Shown in pieces: positions 45,401-53,737 of a stretch of 64,000 bases of DNA. The notes under the pieces are model-generated. The model did not search any database, was not told where the DNA came from, and saw only the letters and a list, made by a program, of their open reading frames with translations. The stretch is from Bacteroidota bacterium. GTDB taxonomy: Bacteria; Bacteroidota; Ignavibacteria; Ignavibacteriales; Melioribacteraceae. The position numbers were made by a program, and so were the translations under genes. The DNA lies in the NCBI GenBank assembly GCA_023397505.1, contig JAEWUC010000002.1:124001-188000 (forward strand). The letters run 5' to 3'. Each line of letters begins with the position of its first letter. Positions within the stretch are counted from its first letter, which is position 1.

Positions 45401-45503
45401 ATATTCTTTTGATAAAATTTCGCGTGTAATCCGCGGTGAAAATGTTACTTACGGTAAGGAGTTCCAAATTTACGGCGGTATTCTTTTCGATTTCAGCTTA
45501 TAA
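42408..45503 (+). CDS. zinc protease with TolB-type propeller and outer-membrane barrel
   Basis: A 1031-residue exported protein. The signal peptide (about 1-20) is followed by a peptidase MA-clan domain (about 30-300) with the zinc motif HEFTH (121-125) and a downstream WFAEGTAQY whose Glu181 would be the third zinc ligand (gluzincin type). Then come WD40-like/TolB propeller repeats (about 305-590, e.g. PSVSHDGKKIVFIYQNDGTVNIGTVDIDG). The C-terminal part (about 640-1031) looks like a BamA/Omp85-type outer-membrane beta-barrel, ending YGGILFDFSL. The start is a TTG with GAGAG upstream. The layout suggests a protease anchored in the outer membrane facing either side. It is intact, in contrast to its M6-like neighbour. 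Confidence 0.8.
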   Translation: MKRIFVLILFFILFGKTIAQFNEYNPDYTWMTIHGKYVRVHYHPEAERTARIVCKIADEIWEPITSLYQYEPETIDFVIKDIDDYSNGATYFFDNKIEIWSSSLDFDLRGTHNWLRNVISHEFTHMVQIQASLKTVRSIPAVYLQFLNYEDKRRPDILYGFPNFIASYPVAFINIPSWFAEGTAQYMRKEFGYEDWDSHRDMILRSYALEDKMLTWNQMGVFGKTSLGNESVYNSGFALTRYIAQKYGEDKLRTISYKLGKLTNFTIDAAFEDVLGKTGTEIYDEWSRYLKADYRKRIADVESNKVTGELMVKEGFGNFYPVFSKEGDKFLYVSNKSFDYMSLSSVYLYDLNTKIEKNIASGVRSTVGFIPGTNKIIYAKLSDDNPKWTDIHDLYVYDIDTEDETRLTFGLRANNPSVSHDGKKIVFIYQNDGTVNIGTVDIDGKNFRRLTLFEKGEQLFNPKFSQDDSFILFDYSIKENRDVARINTDGAGFEFITTSAADERNPVQAKDGKIYFASDETGIFNLYSIDPVTKSKIQITNVTGGAFMPDVNEKGDVVYAGYTSEGYKIFLVDKNQQLKVEPDKKYEWIKNPPLNTDKPNGDINKFDIAYLKNFDDNTTPDYRPEKYSSFFSNISIYPFVRFDNYNTSSSNWDRIKPGIYFSSSDVLNRFSIFGSASINKIWERDLYLLLEYRDKLPLINKIGIKPELGIELFSVSRNSDINIDFGIDSTFIPPRIDYTVPAEVSYNLFEFDIFAKHRIFAKGNSLEARFIFSQYTSTLGSFIVPESGNLLYPTTNDKYFVGRNLQLKFEHDGILPAVDSDINPLGRTLEFQYNYEFNRFNNDNSYQIVDGSLVPLYNNFNFHRLELNWKEHLSVGKNKTLTAQFRAGSILGPDVPDFFDFYLGGIIGMKSYPFYAVSGNEIGWLNLTYRFPLLTNIDAKFGHLYIDKIYMSVYGDIGNAWNRSIPSIKTFKKGAGAELRVKMVSFYIFPTSLFINASYSFDKISRVIRGENVTYGKEFQIYGGILFDFSL

Positions 45504-45517
45504 AATTCGGGGTGGCA

Positions 45518-46381
45518 ATGAAAAGATATTTTTTAATAGCGATTCTTAGTTCTCAAATAATTTTCGCACAGGAAAAAACAGATACAAAATTAAGCGGATT
45601 ATTGTATGCTGATTCCAAAACATCATTCGAAAATATATTAACTACACCTTTAGTTAATCCAAATATGGCTATGAATGAAACGAAGTCTCCGTTTCTTGGC
45701 GCAGCTCTTTCTTTGGCAGTCCCGGGGTTAGGCGAATTTTATTCTGAAAGCTATATTAAAGCAGCTGCTTTTTTTGCGGTTGAAGTCGCAGCGATCACAG
45801 TCGGATTGATGTATGATAAGAAAGGCGACGACCAGACTAATGTATTTCAGAATTATGCAAATGAACACTGGAGTGTTCAGCGTTATGCAAAATGGACGGT
45901 TACTAACGCAAAAAATATAAATGCGAATGTTAATACTGATGATTATAATATTTTCACAAATACCGGGAGTGTTAATTGGAGCGAGTTGAACCGGCTGGAA
46001 TCCGATCTTGGTTCATATTACTCACATCGACTGGCTTATAAAGGGGATCAACAATATTACGAGATGATAGGGAAGTATCATCAATTCAATCCCGGCTGGG
46101 ATGATTTTGGTGATGAAAATACTCCGTATGTTTACGGCGATCCTTTAACAGAAAGATTTTTGCTGTATGCCAAACAGCGCGGCGAAGCAAATGATTTTTA
46201 CAACATTGCTTCGAAAGCAGTTATTGTGATTGTAGCAAATCATTTTATTAGTGCTTTAGATGCAGCATGGAGCGCAAGCCGCTTCAATAAAAATTTGGAA
46301 TTATCTTCAGAACTTAAGAGATTTGATCTGGGTTTTGATTCGTATTATTACCCGCAGTTAAATTTGCAATATAGTTTTTGA
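45518..46381 (+). CDS. DUF5683-like exported protein
   Basis: A 287-residue protein with a signal peptide (about 1-18, ending IIFAQ). The segment SPFLGAALSLAVPGLGEFYSESYIKAAAFFAVEVAAITVG is typical of DUF5683-type proteins of Bacteroidota, with a pair of hydrophobic stretches. A second hydrophobic stretch (FYNIASKAVIVIVANHFISALDAAWSA) lies near the C-terminus. Its function is unknown. I chose ATG 45518 over GTG 45512 because GGGGTGG lies just before it. It belongs to the T9SS-der operon. Confidence 0.7.
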   Translation: MKRYFLIAILSSQIIFAQEKTDTKLSGLLYADSKTSFENILTTPLVNPNMAMNETKSPFLGAALSLAVPGLGEFYSESYIKAAAFFAVEVAAITVGLMYDKKGDDQTNVFQNYANEHWSVQRYAKWTVTNAKNINANVNTDDYNIFTNTGSVNWSELNRLESDLGSYYSHRLAYKGDQQYYEMIGKYHQFNPGWDDFGDENTPYVYGDPLTERFLLYAKQRGEANDFYNIASKAVIVIVANHFISALDAAWSASRFNKNLELSSELKRFDLGFDSYYYPQLNLQYSF

Positions 46382-46422
46382 CATCAGCGCAGACTTATAA
46401 TCTGCATCTTAAAAGAGTATTT

Positions 46423-47736
46423 ATGAACGAACCGATTGTAGTAATTGTTGGAAGACCGAATGTTGGCAAATCAACATTGTTTAACCGCTTAACCAAAAGC
46501 GGTAAATCGATAGTTGATGATGTTAGCGGTGTTACGCGCGACAGAGTTTACGGCGATGTTGAATGGAACGGAAAACACTTCCGCATAATTGATACGGGCG
46601 GGTATGTACCCGATTCGGAAGATCTTTTTGAAACCGCAATACGCGAGCAGGTTGAAATTGCTCTCGAAGAATCCGATGCAATTCTTTTTGTTGTTGACGG
46701 CAAAATTGGTTTAACGCCGATTGATAAGGAAATTGCACGAATGCTTCGTAAATCCGCAAAGCCATATTTTTTATTAGTTAATAAATTAGACAGCCCCGAT
46801 CTCGGGATGAATATTGCAGATTTTTACGAACTTGGTTTTAATAATACTTATGATGTCTCTGCTTTAAATGGAAGAAATCTCGGCGATTTTTTAGATGATC
46901 TTCATTCTCATCTTACATTTCCTGAAGAAAGCGGTAAACCCGATCCGCGTTTGCATCTTGCGGTAATTGGAAAACCCAATGTTGGTAAATCATCACTTGT
47001 TAATTCTTTGCTTGGTCATGATAGAAGCATAGTTACAAATATACCCGGTACAACACGTGACAGCATCGATTCAATTCTAAAATACTACGGCGATGAAATT
47101 GTTTTAGTTGATACGGCGGGTTTGCGTAAAAAAACAAAGGTGAAAGAAAACATCGAATTCTTTTCTAATGTAAGAACTTACCGTGCTTTATGGGATTGTG
47201 ATGTTGCGGTTCTATTGCTTGATGCGGAACTTGGCTTGGAAAAGCAGGATAAACTTATTATCCAGGAAGCAGTTCGGAGAAGAAAAGGGATAATCATTGC
47301 AATCAATAAATGGGATTTGATAGAAAAAGAAACAAACACCGCAAAGAAATATGAAGACGCAATTAAAGATGGAATTGCTACCGAGGATTATATCCCTATA
47401 ATTACAATTTCGGCAATGACGAAGCAAAGAATCTATAAACTAATTGATGCCGCAAAAAAAATACATGACGAGCGCAGAAAGAAAATACCAACAAGTAAAT
47501 TGAATGAAATATTACTTCCTGAAATTGAAAAAACACCTCCGCCCGCTTCACCGACAGGTAGAGAAGTAAAGATTAAATATATCACACAAGTCGGCGATTA
47601 TTACCCGATATTTTTCTTCTTCGCAAACGAACATAAATACATACCGGAACATTACAAACGTTTTCTCGAACATCTTATTAGAAAGCATTTCGGTTATGAG
47701 GGCGTACCTATGACGCTTTCATTTAAAGAGAAATAA
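46423..47736 (+). CDS. der: ribosome-associated GTPase Der (EngA)
   Basis: A 437-residue double GTPase needed for 50S ribosome assembly. It has two G domains: GRPNVGKST, DTGGY and NKLD in the first, GKPNVGKSS, DTAGL and NKWD in the second. A KH-like domain follows (about 345-437, ending PMTLSFKEK). ATG 46423 is chosen; an upstream in-frame TTG would add 15 residues that do not fit the family, since Der begins right before the first G1 motif. It ends the operon that starts at porU. This coupling of an essential GTPase with secretion genes may be chance or shared growth control. Confidence 0.96.
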   Translation: MNEPIVVIVGRPNVGKSTLFNRLTKSGKSIVDDVSGVTRDRVYGDVEWNGKHFRIIDTGGYVPDSEDLFETAIREQVEIALEESDAILFVVDGKIGLTPIDKEIARMLRKSAKPYFLLVNKLDSPDLGMNIADFYELGFNNTYDVSALNGRNLGDFLDDLHSHLTFPEESGKPDPRLHLAVIGKPNVGKSSLVNSLLGHDRSIVTNIPGTTRDSIDSILKYYGDEIVLVDTAGLRKKTKVKENIEFFSNVRTYRALWDCDVAVLLLDAELGLEKQDKLIIQEAVRRRKGIIIAINKWDLIEKETNTAKKYEDAIKDGIATEDYIPIITISAMTKQRIYKLIDAAKKIHDERRKKIPTSKLNEILLPEIEKTPPPASPTGREVKIKYITQVGDYYPIFFFFANEHKYIPEHYKRFLEHLIRKHFGYEGVPMTLSFKEK

Positions 47737-47836
47737 AGGATTCCTTTCATTTTAAAATCACTGTTTTCATAAAGTTAATAATTAACTCTCACCACAAAAT
47801 TCTCTATATTTCATGCCGGATTAACGAATTTCGGTA

Positions 47837-49195
47837 ATGATAAAACCAAATAAGATAATTATTGTTGGCGGCAACGCGGCAGGACCGGCAGCAGCGGCAA
47901 AAGTAAAACGTATTGCCCCCAATGCTGATATTGTTATGTTCGAAGCAAGTAATTTTATATCTACCGGAACTTGCGAATTACCCTATGTCTTATCAGGCGA
48001 AATAAAAAAATATGAAGACATCATTTTTTATGACCCGGATAAATTTGAAAAAGAAAAGGGAGTAAAAGTTTTTGTTAATCATCTTGTAGAAAAGATTGAT
48101 AGAAAAAACAAAATAATCTTTGTACGTAACATAAATTTACAAACCACGTTCGGAAAAAAATACGACCGTTTGATACTTGCAACCGGTTCCCGTGCAAAAA
48201 AAATACCGGGGTTTTCTTCTGAACTTAAAAATGTTTTCACACTTAAATCTATCGGCGATCTAATCTCAATTCAGAGTTATCTTCGAAATAATTCAGTAAA
48301 AAATATTTTAATTGTAGGTTCGGGGTATATCGGATTGGAAACAGCCGATGCATTAAAAAAGCTTGGATATAATGTTTCACTTTTAGAAAAAGAGAGCAGC
48401 CCGATGCCCGGCTCTGAAGTCGAAATTCAACATCTGATTTCAGACATTCTCGAAAAAAATAATATTGAGTTCTTTGAAGGAGCGGACGCAGTTAAGTATA
48501 ATAAAAAAGATGATAAAATAATTTCCGTAAAAATAGCAGGAAGAATTTCCGACTTCGATTTAATAATTACTGCTATCGGATTCGAACCGAATAATGATCT
48601 TGCAGTCGTAGCAAAACTAGAATTGGGAAAATATGGCGGATTGAAAGTTAATAACAAACTACAAACATCAGATCCGAACATATTTGCAGCCGGGGACAAT
48701 ATCGAAGTTATTAATAAAATTACCGGACAATATGAATATATTCCACTAGCAACTTTGGCGCAAAAATACGGACATATTGCCGGAGAGAATGCAGCAGGTG
48801 GAAATGTTTTTGTGTCACCGGTTGTAAAAAATATCGGTGTAAAAATATTCGATAAATATTTGGTAATGGTTGGAATAAATTCTTTACAAGCTAAGTTGAA
48901 AAACATTAATTTTATTTCGGTAACTGCTGTCGTTCCAAACCTTGTTAAAGTTATGCCGCATTCGCAAAACGTGTTTGGAAAAATATTGATTGAAAAAAGG
49001 TCCAAGTTGATTATCGGCGCTTGTTTTCTGGGTGGAAACGAAGTTTCTGGCTACGGTGATTTGATAGCTTCATTCATAAATAATAAAACAAAAGCAGATG
49101 AACTTGCGAAAATAAACTATAATTACACACCGCCTCTTTCACCTTTTGTGAATTTGTTGTCGGTACTTGGTCGAAAAATAAATACGGAATTATAA
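47837..49195 (+). CDS. FAD-dependent pyridine nucleotide-disulfide oxidoreductase (CoA-disulfide reductase-like)
   Basis: A 452-residue flavoprotein of the single-cysteine group (NADH oxidase, CoA-disulfide reductase, persulfide reductase). It has the FAD-binding GGNAAG at 11-16, redox Cys46 in STGTCELPYV, the NAD(P)H-binding ILIVGSGYIGLETADAL (about 154-170), FAD contact AAGDN and a C-terminal dimer domain. It probably reduces CoA disulfides, persulfides or oxygen; the exact substrate is uncertain. The upp start codon overlaps its stop codon by one base, so the two are translated together. A TATATTTC box near 47800 may be part of its promoter. Confidence 0.85.
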   Translation: MIKPNKIIIVGGNAAGPAAAAKVKRIAPNADIVMFEASNFISTGTCELPYVLSGEIKKYEDIIFYDPDKFEKEKGVKVFVNHLVEKIDRKNKIIFVRNINLQTTFGKKYDRLILATGSRAKKIPGFSSELKNVFTLKSIGDLISIQSYLRNNSVKNILIVGSGYIGLETADALKKLGYNVSLLEKESSPMPGSEVEIQHLISDILEKNNIEFFEGADAVKYNKKDDKIISVKIAGRISDFDLIITAIGFEPNNDLAVVAKLELGKYGGLKVNNKLQTSDPNIFAAGDNIEVINKITGQYEYIPLATLAQKYGHIAGENAAGGNVFVSPVVKNIGVKIFDKYLVMVGINSLQAKLKNINFISVTAVVPNLVKVMPHSQNVFGKILIEKRSKLIIGACFLGGNEVSGYGDLIASFINNKTKADELAKINYNYTPPLSPFVNLLSVLGRKINTEL

Positions 49196-49821
49196 TGGGA
49201 AAACTTACTGTTCTTGATAATCCTCTTGTAAAAAGAGATGTGACAATTCTGCGCGACAAGTCAACTCAAACGGAAGGATTTCGTGCCGCGTTAAGCCGTA
49301 TATCTTACGCTATCGCTATTGAAATTGGGAAGTCATTAACATTAAATGAAATTAAAGTTGAAACACCGCTCGAAACAACTATTGGCCACAAATTAAAAAA
49401 ACAAGTTGTGCTTGTGCCGGTATTGCGTGCGGGCTTAAGTATGGTAAGTTCGTTTTTACAAATGATTCCCGATGCAAAAGTCGGGCATATTGGTTTACAG
49501 CGCGATGAAAAAACACTAGAACCGATCGATTATTATTATAAAACTCCAAAGGAATTGGAAACTTCAATGACGATTCTTTTGGATCCAATGTTGGCAACTG
49601 GGGGAAGCGCTGTTGCTTCTTTTAATTATTTGAAAAAGAGAGGAGCTAAAGATTGCACTTTGGCTTGTTTAATTGCCGCTCCGGAAGGTGTGGAGAAAAT
49701 GAATAAAGAGCATCCTGAAGTTCCTATTTTCGCTGCTTCATTAGATAGACAGTTAAGTTCAATCGGATATATTTTACCTGGGTTAGGTGATGCGGGGGAT
49801 AGAACATTTGGTACTTTTTAG
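49195..49821 (+). CDS. upp: uracil phosphoribosyltransferase
   Basis: A 208-residue enzyme that joins uracil to PRPP to give UMP in pyrimidine salvage. The PRPP-binding loop is seen as LDPMLATGGSAVASF (about 131-145). The uracil-binding C-terminal part (GYILPGLGDAGDRTFGT) is complete, and the length is normal. The ATG shares one base with the stop of the oxidoreductase gene. It is followed by a 65-base gap and relA/spoT, so nucleotide salvage and the stringent response may share a transcript. Confidence 0.96.
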   Translation: MGKLTVLDNPLVKRDVTILRDKSTQTEGFRAALSRISYAIAIEIGKSLTLNEIKVETPLETTIGHKLKKQVVLVPVLRAGLSMVSSFLQMIPDAKVGHIGLQRDEKTLEPIDYYYKTPKELETSMTILLDPMLATGGSAVASFNYLKKRGAKDCTLACLIAAPEGVEKMNKEHPEVPIFAASLDRQLSSIGYILPGLGDAGDRTFGTF

Positions 49822-49886
49822 TTGTTTCATTAGTTGAAATAAGAAAATGAGAGTACTGATAACAACAATGATGATTTATTAGGTTA

Positions 49887-52118
49887 TTGACTTTGACAGA
49901 AAAGAATAATATTAATTACAAAAACGATTTGGCGCTGATGGAAGCAACAATTAGCATAAAGCATAAGCGTATGCTGGATGATTTGCTGGAAGCTTGTCAC
50001 AAAAATTTACCCTCGGTAAACGAGGAATTATTCCGCAAAGCATTTCAATTAAGTTACGAATCTCATAAGAACGATTTCAGAGCTTCGGGTGAACCTTATT
50101 TCAATCATCCTTACGAAGTTGCAATGGTCGTTGCCCGCGAAATACCGCTGGATGATATTTCCGTTATCAGCGCTTTACTCCACGATGTTGTTGAAGATTC
50201 CGACATAAGCATTGAATTTATTACAAAAGAATTCGGCAAAGAAGTTTCTGAAATCGTTGATGGCGTTACTAAAATAGGCGGTGTATTTAAAGGACAGGAA
50301 ATAACTCAAGCTGAAAATTATCGCAAACTTTTGCTTTCGATGGTTAAAGATGTACGTGTTATACTTGTAAAATTCGCGGATCGTCTTCACAATATGCGCA
50401 CACTTGAATTTGTTCATCCTCAAAAGCAAAGAAGAGTTGCGAAAGAAACGCTTGAAATTTATGCTCCTTTTGCCCACAGATTCGGTCTCGGTGCGGTTAA
50501 ATGGGAAATGGAAGATTTATCCTTCAAATATCTTAACAAAGAAGCTTATGACGATATCGCCAAAAGGATAAACAATACCCGCCGCGAAAGGGAATCGTTC
50601 ATAAATAGATTTGTAAAACCCGTTGTTGACAAACTCCACGAACACAAACTTGTTTATGAACTCGGCGGAAGACCAAAACATCTTTACAGCATTTATCGAA
50701 AAATGGTAATGCAGAACAGACCGTTCGAAGATATTTATGATTTACTTGCTGTTAGGATTATCCTGGAAAGTAATGACCCTAATGAATGTTATTACGTGCT
50801 TGGAATAATCAATCAGTTGTACAAACCGATACCCGATAGATTCAAAGATTTTATTTCGATTCCCAAAAAGAATAATTACCAATCGATTCATACAACCGTA
50901 ATCGGTCCCGAAGGAAAACTTGTAGAAGTACAAATAAGAACAAGAAAAATGCATGAAATTGCCGAACGCGGGGTTGCTGCTCACTGGAAGTATAAAGAAA
51001 GCAACAGTGCAAACAGCGGTGATGCCGATCTTGAAGAATGGGTTAATTGGATCCGCGACATTTTTGAAAATGCGTCCAAAGATGAAGCTACTAAAGAAAT
51101 TCTCGCAAGTTTCAAACTAAACCTTTATCAAGATGAGATTTATATATTTACTCCTAAAGGCGAGCTGCGAAGATTGCCGTTAAATTCCACGCCCGTAGAT
51201 TTTGCTTACGAAGTGCACAGTAATGTTGGCAACAGGTGCATCGGGGCAAAAGTTAACAACAAAATTGTTCCGCTCGATACCGTGCTTCACAGCGGCGATC
51301 AAGTTGAAATTATTACTTCTAAAAATCAACACCCTAATAAAAGCTGGCTGCAATTTGTTCAGACACATAAAGCAAAAAATAATATCCGCAAATATCTGAA
51401 CAAGGAAGAAGAGAAAATATATGATGCCGGTAAAGAAGTTTGGGAAAGAAAAATCAAAAAATTAAAACTATCTTTTTCTCAAGATGATGTTATAAAACTA
51501 TTCCGAAAACTTAAGTTTGATAACATACGCGACTTCTACCAGGCAATTGTCGAAGATAAAATAAACATTGATGAAATATTAAATCCTCAGATTGTTGAAG
51601 AGGAAAAATCAACACAAGAAATTGAGTTTGATAAATTTGCGGATATTGCACGCACGACTGCCGGCGGAATAATTGTTGAGGGCGACGCAAAAGGATTCGC
51701 CTATACTTATGCGAAATGCTGCAATCCAATTCCCGGCGATCATGTTATAGGTTATGTTACAATCGGAGAAGGCATCAAAATTCATCGTAAGGACTGTAAG
51801 AATTTAATTAATATGTTGAAGAATGGTGAAAGCCGGGTAGTACCTGTAACATGGCCGAAATCCAACGGTGCTTATTTTGTTGCGGGAATTATCATTAAAG
51901 GCGAAGACATGCCCGGTTTGCTTAAAGATATTTCAAACAGTATTACAACTTATCAAAACACAAACATCAAATCCGTTAACATTACATCCAATGATTCTTT
52001 ATTCCGGGGTACGGTTACTGTTTATGTTAAGGATCTAGATCACCTTAATAAGCTGATAGAGCGATTAAAGAAAAGCAAAGGCATTTATTCTGTTGAACGT
52101 TTTGAAGTTGATAAATAA
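49887..52118 (+). CDS. RelA/SpoT-type (p)ppGpp synthetase/hydrolase
   Basis: A 743-residue bifunctional Rel protein that controls (p)ppGpp. The HD hydrolase domain (about 50-200) has the intact LLHDVVEDSD motif, so hydrolysis is likely. The synthetase domain (about 250-370) has GGRPKHLYSIYRKM and FEDIYDLLAVRII. A TGS domain (about 410-470, IYIFTPKGELRRLP) and a C-terminal ACT domain (about 670-743) follow. The start is a TTG at 49887 (or 49893); an internal ATG at 49938 is also possible and would shorten the N-terminus by 17 residues. The ruvX-like gene follows after 8 bases. Confidence 0.95.
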   Translation: MTLTEKNNINYKNDLALMEATISIKHKRMLDDLLEACHKNLPSVNEELFRKAFQLSYESHKNDFRASGEPYFNHPYEVAMVVAREIPLDDISVISALLHDVVEDSDISIEFITKEFGKEVSEIVDGVTKIGGVFKGQEITQAENYRKLLLSMVKDVRVILVKFADRLHNMRTLEFVHPQKQRRVAKETLEIYAPFAHRFGLGAVKWEMEDLSFKYLNKEAYDDIAKRINNTRRERESFINRFVKPVVDKLHEHKLVYELGGRPKHLYSIYRKMVMQNRPFEDIYDLLAVRIILESNDPNECYYVLGIINQLYKPIPDRFKDFISIPKKNNYQSIHTTVIGPEGKLVEVQIRTRKMHEIAERGVAAHWKYKESNSANSGDADLEEWVNWIRDIFENASKDEATKEILASFKLNLYQDEIYIFTPKGELRRLPLNSTPVDFAYEVHSNVGNRCIGAKVNNKIVPLDTVLHSGDQVEIITSKNQHPNKSWLQFVQTHKAKNNIRKYLNKEEEKIYDAGKEVWERKIKKLKLSFSQDDVIKLFRKLKFDNIRDFYQAIVEDKINIDEILNPQIVEEEKSTQEIEFDKFADIARTTAGGIIVEGDAKGFAYTYAKCCNPIPGDHVIGYVTIGEGIKIHRKDCKNLINMLKNGESRVVPVTWPKSNGAYFVAGIIIKGEDMPGLLKDISNSITTYQNTNIKSVNITSNDSLFRGTVTVYVKDLDHLNKLIERLKKSKGIYSVERFEVDK

Positions 52119-52126
52119 AGGTAAAC

Positions 52127-52549
52127 TTGAAAGAATCCCGTACTCTCGCAATTGATTTTGGAGAAAAAAGAATTGGTCTTGCAGTAACCGACCCGCTAAA
52201 TATTTTTGCATACCCATTGGTAACTTTATTAAATGATACTTCCATTTGGGAAAAATTGTCATCAATAATAAAAGAATACAGTGTTGAGAAAGTAATTATT
52301 GGATTCCCGGTAAAAGAGAGCGGAGCAAATTCAATTATTTCCGAATCAGTTTTGAAGTTCAAAGAAGAAATTGCAAAAAGGTTTTTGTTGACGGCAGAAT
52401 TAGTTGATGAAAGATATTCTTCTAAAATTGCACATCAACGTATTTTAGAAAAAGTTACTTCAAAGAAAAAAAGAAAAGACAAGTCAATGATCGATCAAAA
52501 TGCGGCTGCGGTTTTATTGGAAGATTATTTGAGCAAAATGAAGTATTGA
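52127..52549 (+). CDS. ruvX: RuvX/YqgF Holliday-junction resolvase-like protein
   Basis: A 140-residue RNase H-fold protein of the YqgF family, linked to 16S rRNA 5' end maturation and to Holliday-junction resolution. It shows the catalytic Asp in LAIDFGEKRIGLAV, the middle motif EKVIIGFPV, and LVDERYSS and DQNAAAVLLEDYL at the C-terminus. The start is TTG at 52127 with AAAGG upstream; no ATG lies before the conserved motif. It is 8 bases after relA/spoT, so it is co-transcribed. Confidence 0.93.
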   Translation: MKESRTLAIDFGEKRIGLAVTDPLNIFAYPLVTLLNDTSIWEKLSSIIKEYSVEKVIIGFPVKESGANSIISESVLKFKEEIAKRFLLTAELVDERYSSKIAHQRILEKVTSKKKRKDKSMIDQNAAAVLLEDYLSKMKY

Positions 52550-52566
52550 CCATAGAAATAATCAAA

Positions 52567-52597
52567 TTGACATTATTAACTATAAAAATTATTTTGA
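52567..52597 (+). promoter_or_regulatory. predicted promoter of the microcompartment genes
   Basis: TTGA (52567-52570), a 19-base spacer and TATTTTGA (52590-52597), 33 bases before the first shell gene. It would uncouple the shell genes from the relA/spoT-ruvX run. Confidence 0.5.
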
Positions 52598-52630
52598 ATT
52601 CGTTAATTAAACATTATTGGGAGCAAATCC

Positions 52631-52912
52631 ATGACACTTGACGCACTTGGAATGATAGAAACCAAAGGGTTGGTTGGTGCAATTGAAGCAGCTGATGCTA
52701 TGGTCAAAGCTGCAAAAGTAGAATTACTTGGTAAAGAAACAATCGGCGGCGGTTATGTAACTGTAATGGTTAGAGGCGATGTGGGTGCTGTTAAAGCCGC
52801 TACAGATGCCGGTGCTGCTGCTGCTCAGAGAGTTGGTGAACTTGTTTCTGTTCACGTTATTCCGCGTCCTCATTCGGATGTTGAAATGATTCTCCCAAAA
52901 CGTTCTAAATAA
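52631..52912 (+). CDS. BMC-domain microcompartment shell protein (hexamer type)
   Basis: A 93-residue single-BMC-domain protein of the PduA/EutM/CcmK type. The core reads LGMIETKGLVGAIEAADAMVKAA and VTVMVRGDVGAVKAATDAGAAAAQRVGELVSVHVIPRPH, typical of hexamer-forming shell tiles. Such hexamers line the faces of polyhedral microcompartments and let small molecules pass through a central pore. No encapsulated enzyme genes lie nearby; the surroundings are housekeeping genes. A GGGAG site precedes the ATG. The second shell gene follows after 5 bases, and the two share much of their BMC sequence, indicating duplication. Confidence 0.94.
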   Translation: MTLDALGMIETKGLVGAIEAADAMVKAAKVELLGKETIGGGYVTVMVRGDVGAVKAATDAGAAAAQRVGELVSVHVIPRPHSDVEMILPKRSK

Positions 52913-52917
52913 TTTTT

Positions 52918-53673
52918 ATGCAATTAGCGTTAGGTCTGATTGAAACAAAAGGATTGATCGGTGCAATTGAAGCAGCCGATGCAATGGTAAAAGCTGCAAA
53001 TGTAAAATTAATCAGCAAAGAAAAAATTACAGCCGCTTTGGTTACTGTAAAAATTATCGGTGAAGTTGCAGCCGTTAAATCCGCTGTTGATGCAGGTGCC
53101 GCAGCGGCACAAAGAGTCGGGCAGTTGGTTTCGGCTCATGTAATTCCAAGACCTGATGACCAACTCGATGACATCATTATTTTCACTTCCGGAATATTAC
53201 AGCAACCTAAAACTGAAATCAAAAAACAAAAAGCGAAGACTGATAAGGCAATCAATCAAGAATCGTTTTTTGATTCTGAAAAAGAACAATCAGTTGTGGA
53301 AAAGGTTGAAGAGAATGTAATTGAAACGGAAGATATACCTGTTGTACCGGTGAGTGAAAAAACTTTACAAGAGAAAAAGACAAAACCGGTTGCAGAAAAG
53401 AAAGAAAAATCAAAATCCTTTTCCCGGCTTGAATCTTTGCGGAATGAAGCTATTAATGAATTGAGCAATGAACCGATTGAAGAATCCGAAGAGCAAGTAG
53501 GAATTGAACAATCGACACCGACGGAAATTCCGTCTGTAGAAGAACTTTCGAAATTGAATGTTCATAAGTTAAGGCATCTTGCGCGCGCATTTCCGAATTT
53601 TCCGATTAAAGGAAGAGAAATATCGCGAGCAAATAGGGATGAGTTGCGCGAACATTTTGAGAAATTAAGATAG
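52918..53673 (+). CDS. BMC-domain shell protein with long tail and SAP-like C-terminus
   Basis: A 251-residue protein. Residues 1-85 are a BMC domain close to its neighbour (LGLIETKGLIGAIEAADAMVKAA). Residues about 100-200 form a Lys/Glu-rich, probably disordered linker. The last about 40 residues (from VEELSKLNVHKLRHLARAFP to RANRDELREHFEKL) look like a SAP- or Rho-N-like helix-loop-helix of the kind that binds nucleic acid or protein. EutK/PduK-type shell proteins also carry C-terminal extensions, EutK with a helical nucleic-acid-binding-like domain, so this may be an analogue. The terminator at 53703 ends the pair. Confidence 0.87.
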   Translation: MQLALGLIETKGLIGAIEAADAMVKAANVKLISKEKITAALVTVKIIGEVAAVKSAVDAGAAAAQRVGQLVSAHVIPRPDDQLDDIIIFTSGILQQPKTEIKKQKAKTDKAINQESFFDSEKEQSVVEKVEENVIETEDIPVVPVSEKTLQEKKTKPVAEKKEKSKSFSRLESLRNEAINELSNEPIEESEEQVGIEQSTPTEIPSVEELSKLNVHKLRHLARAFPNFPIKGREISRANRDELREHFEKLR

Positions 53674-53702
53674 ATATTGCTATCAATAACAGAATTTAGA
53701 TT

Positions 53703-53727
53703 AATCCCGCATTGCGGGATTTTCTTT
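53703..53727 (+). terminator. rho-independent terminator of the shell genes
   Basis: An 8-bp stem (AATCCCGC 53703-53710, loop ATT, GCGGGATT 53714-53721) followed by TTCTTT. It lies 30 bases after the stop and only 11 bases before the next ATG. Confidence 0.85.
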
Positions 53728-53737
53728 ATATTTGAAC

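Noticed and set aside
46378..46422. Upstream TTG start for der
   Set aside because: Der proteins start directly before the first GTP-binding motif; the 15 extra residues do not fit the family.
48427..49005. Long minus-strand frame (192 codons) inside the oxidoreductase gene
   Set aside because: The plus-strand frame encodes a full FAD/NAD enzyme with all motifs; the antisense product shows no domain and is a shadow of AT-rich codon use.
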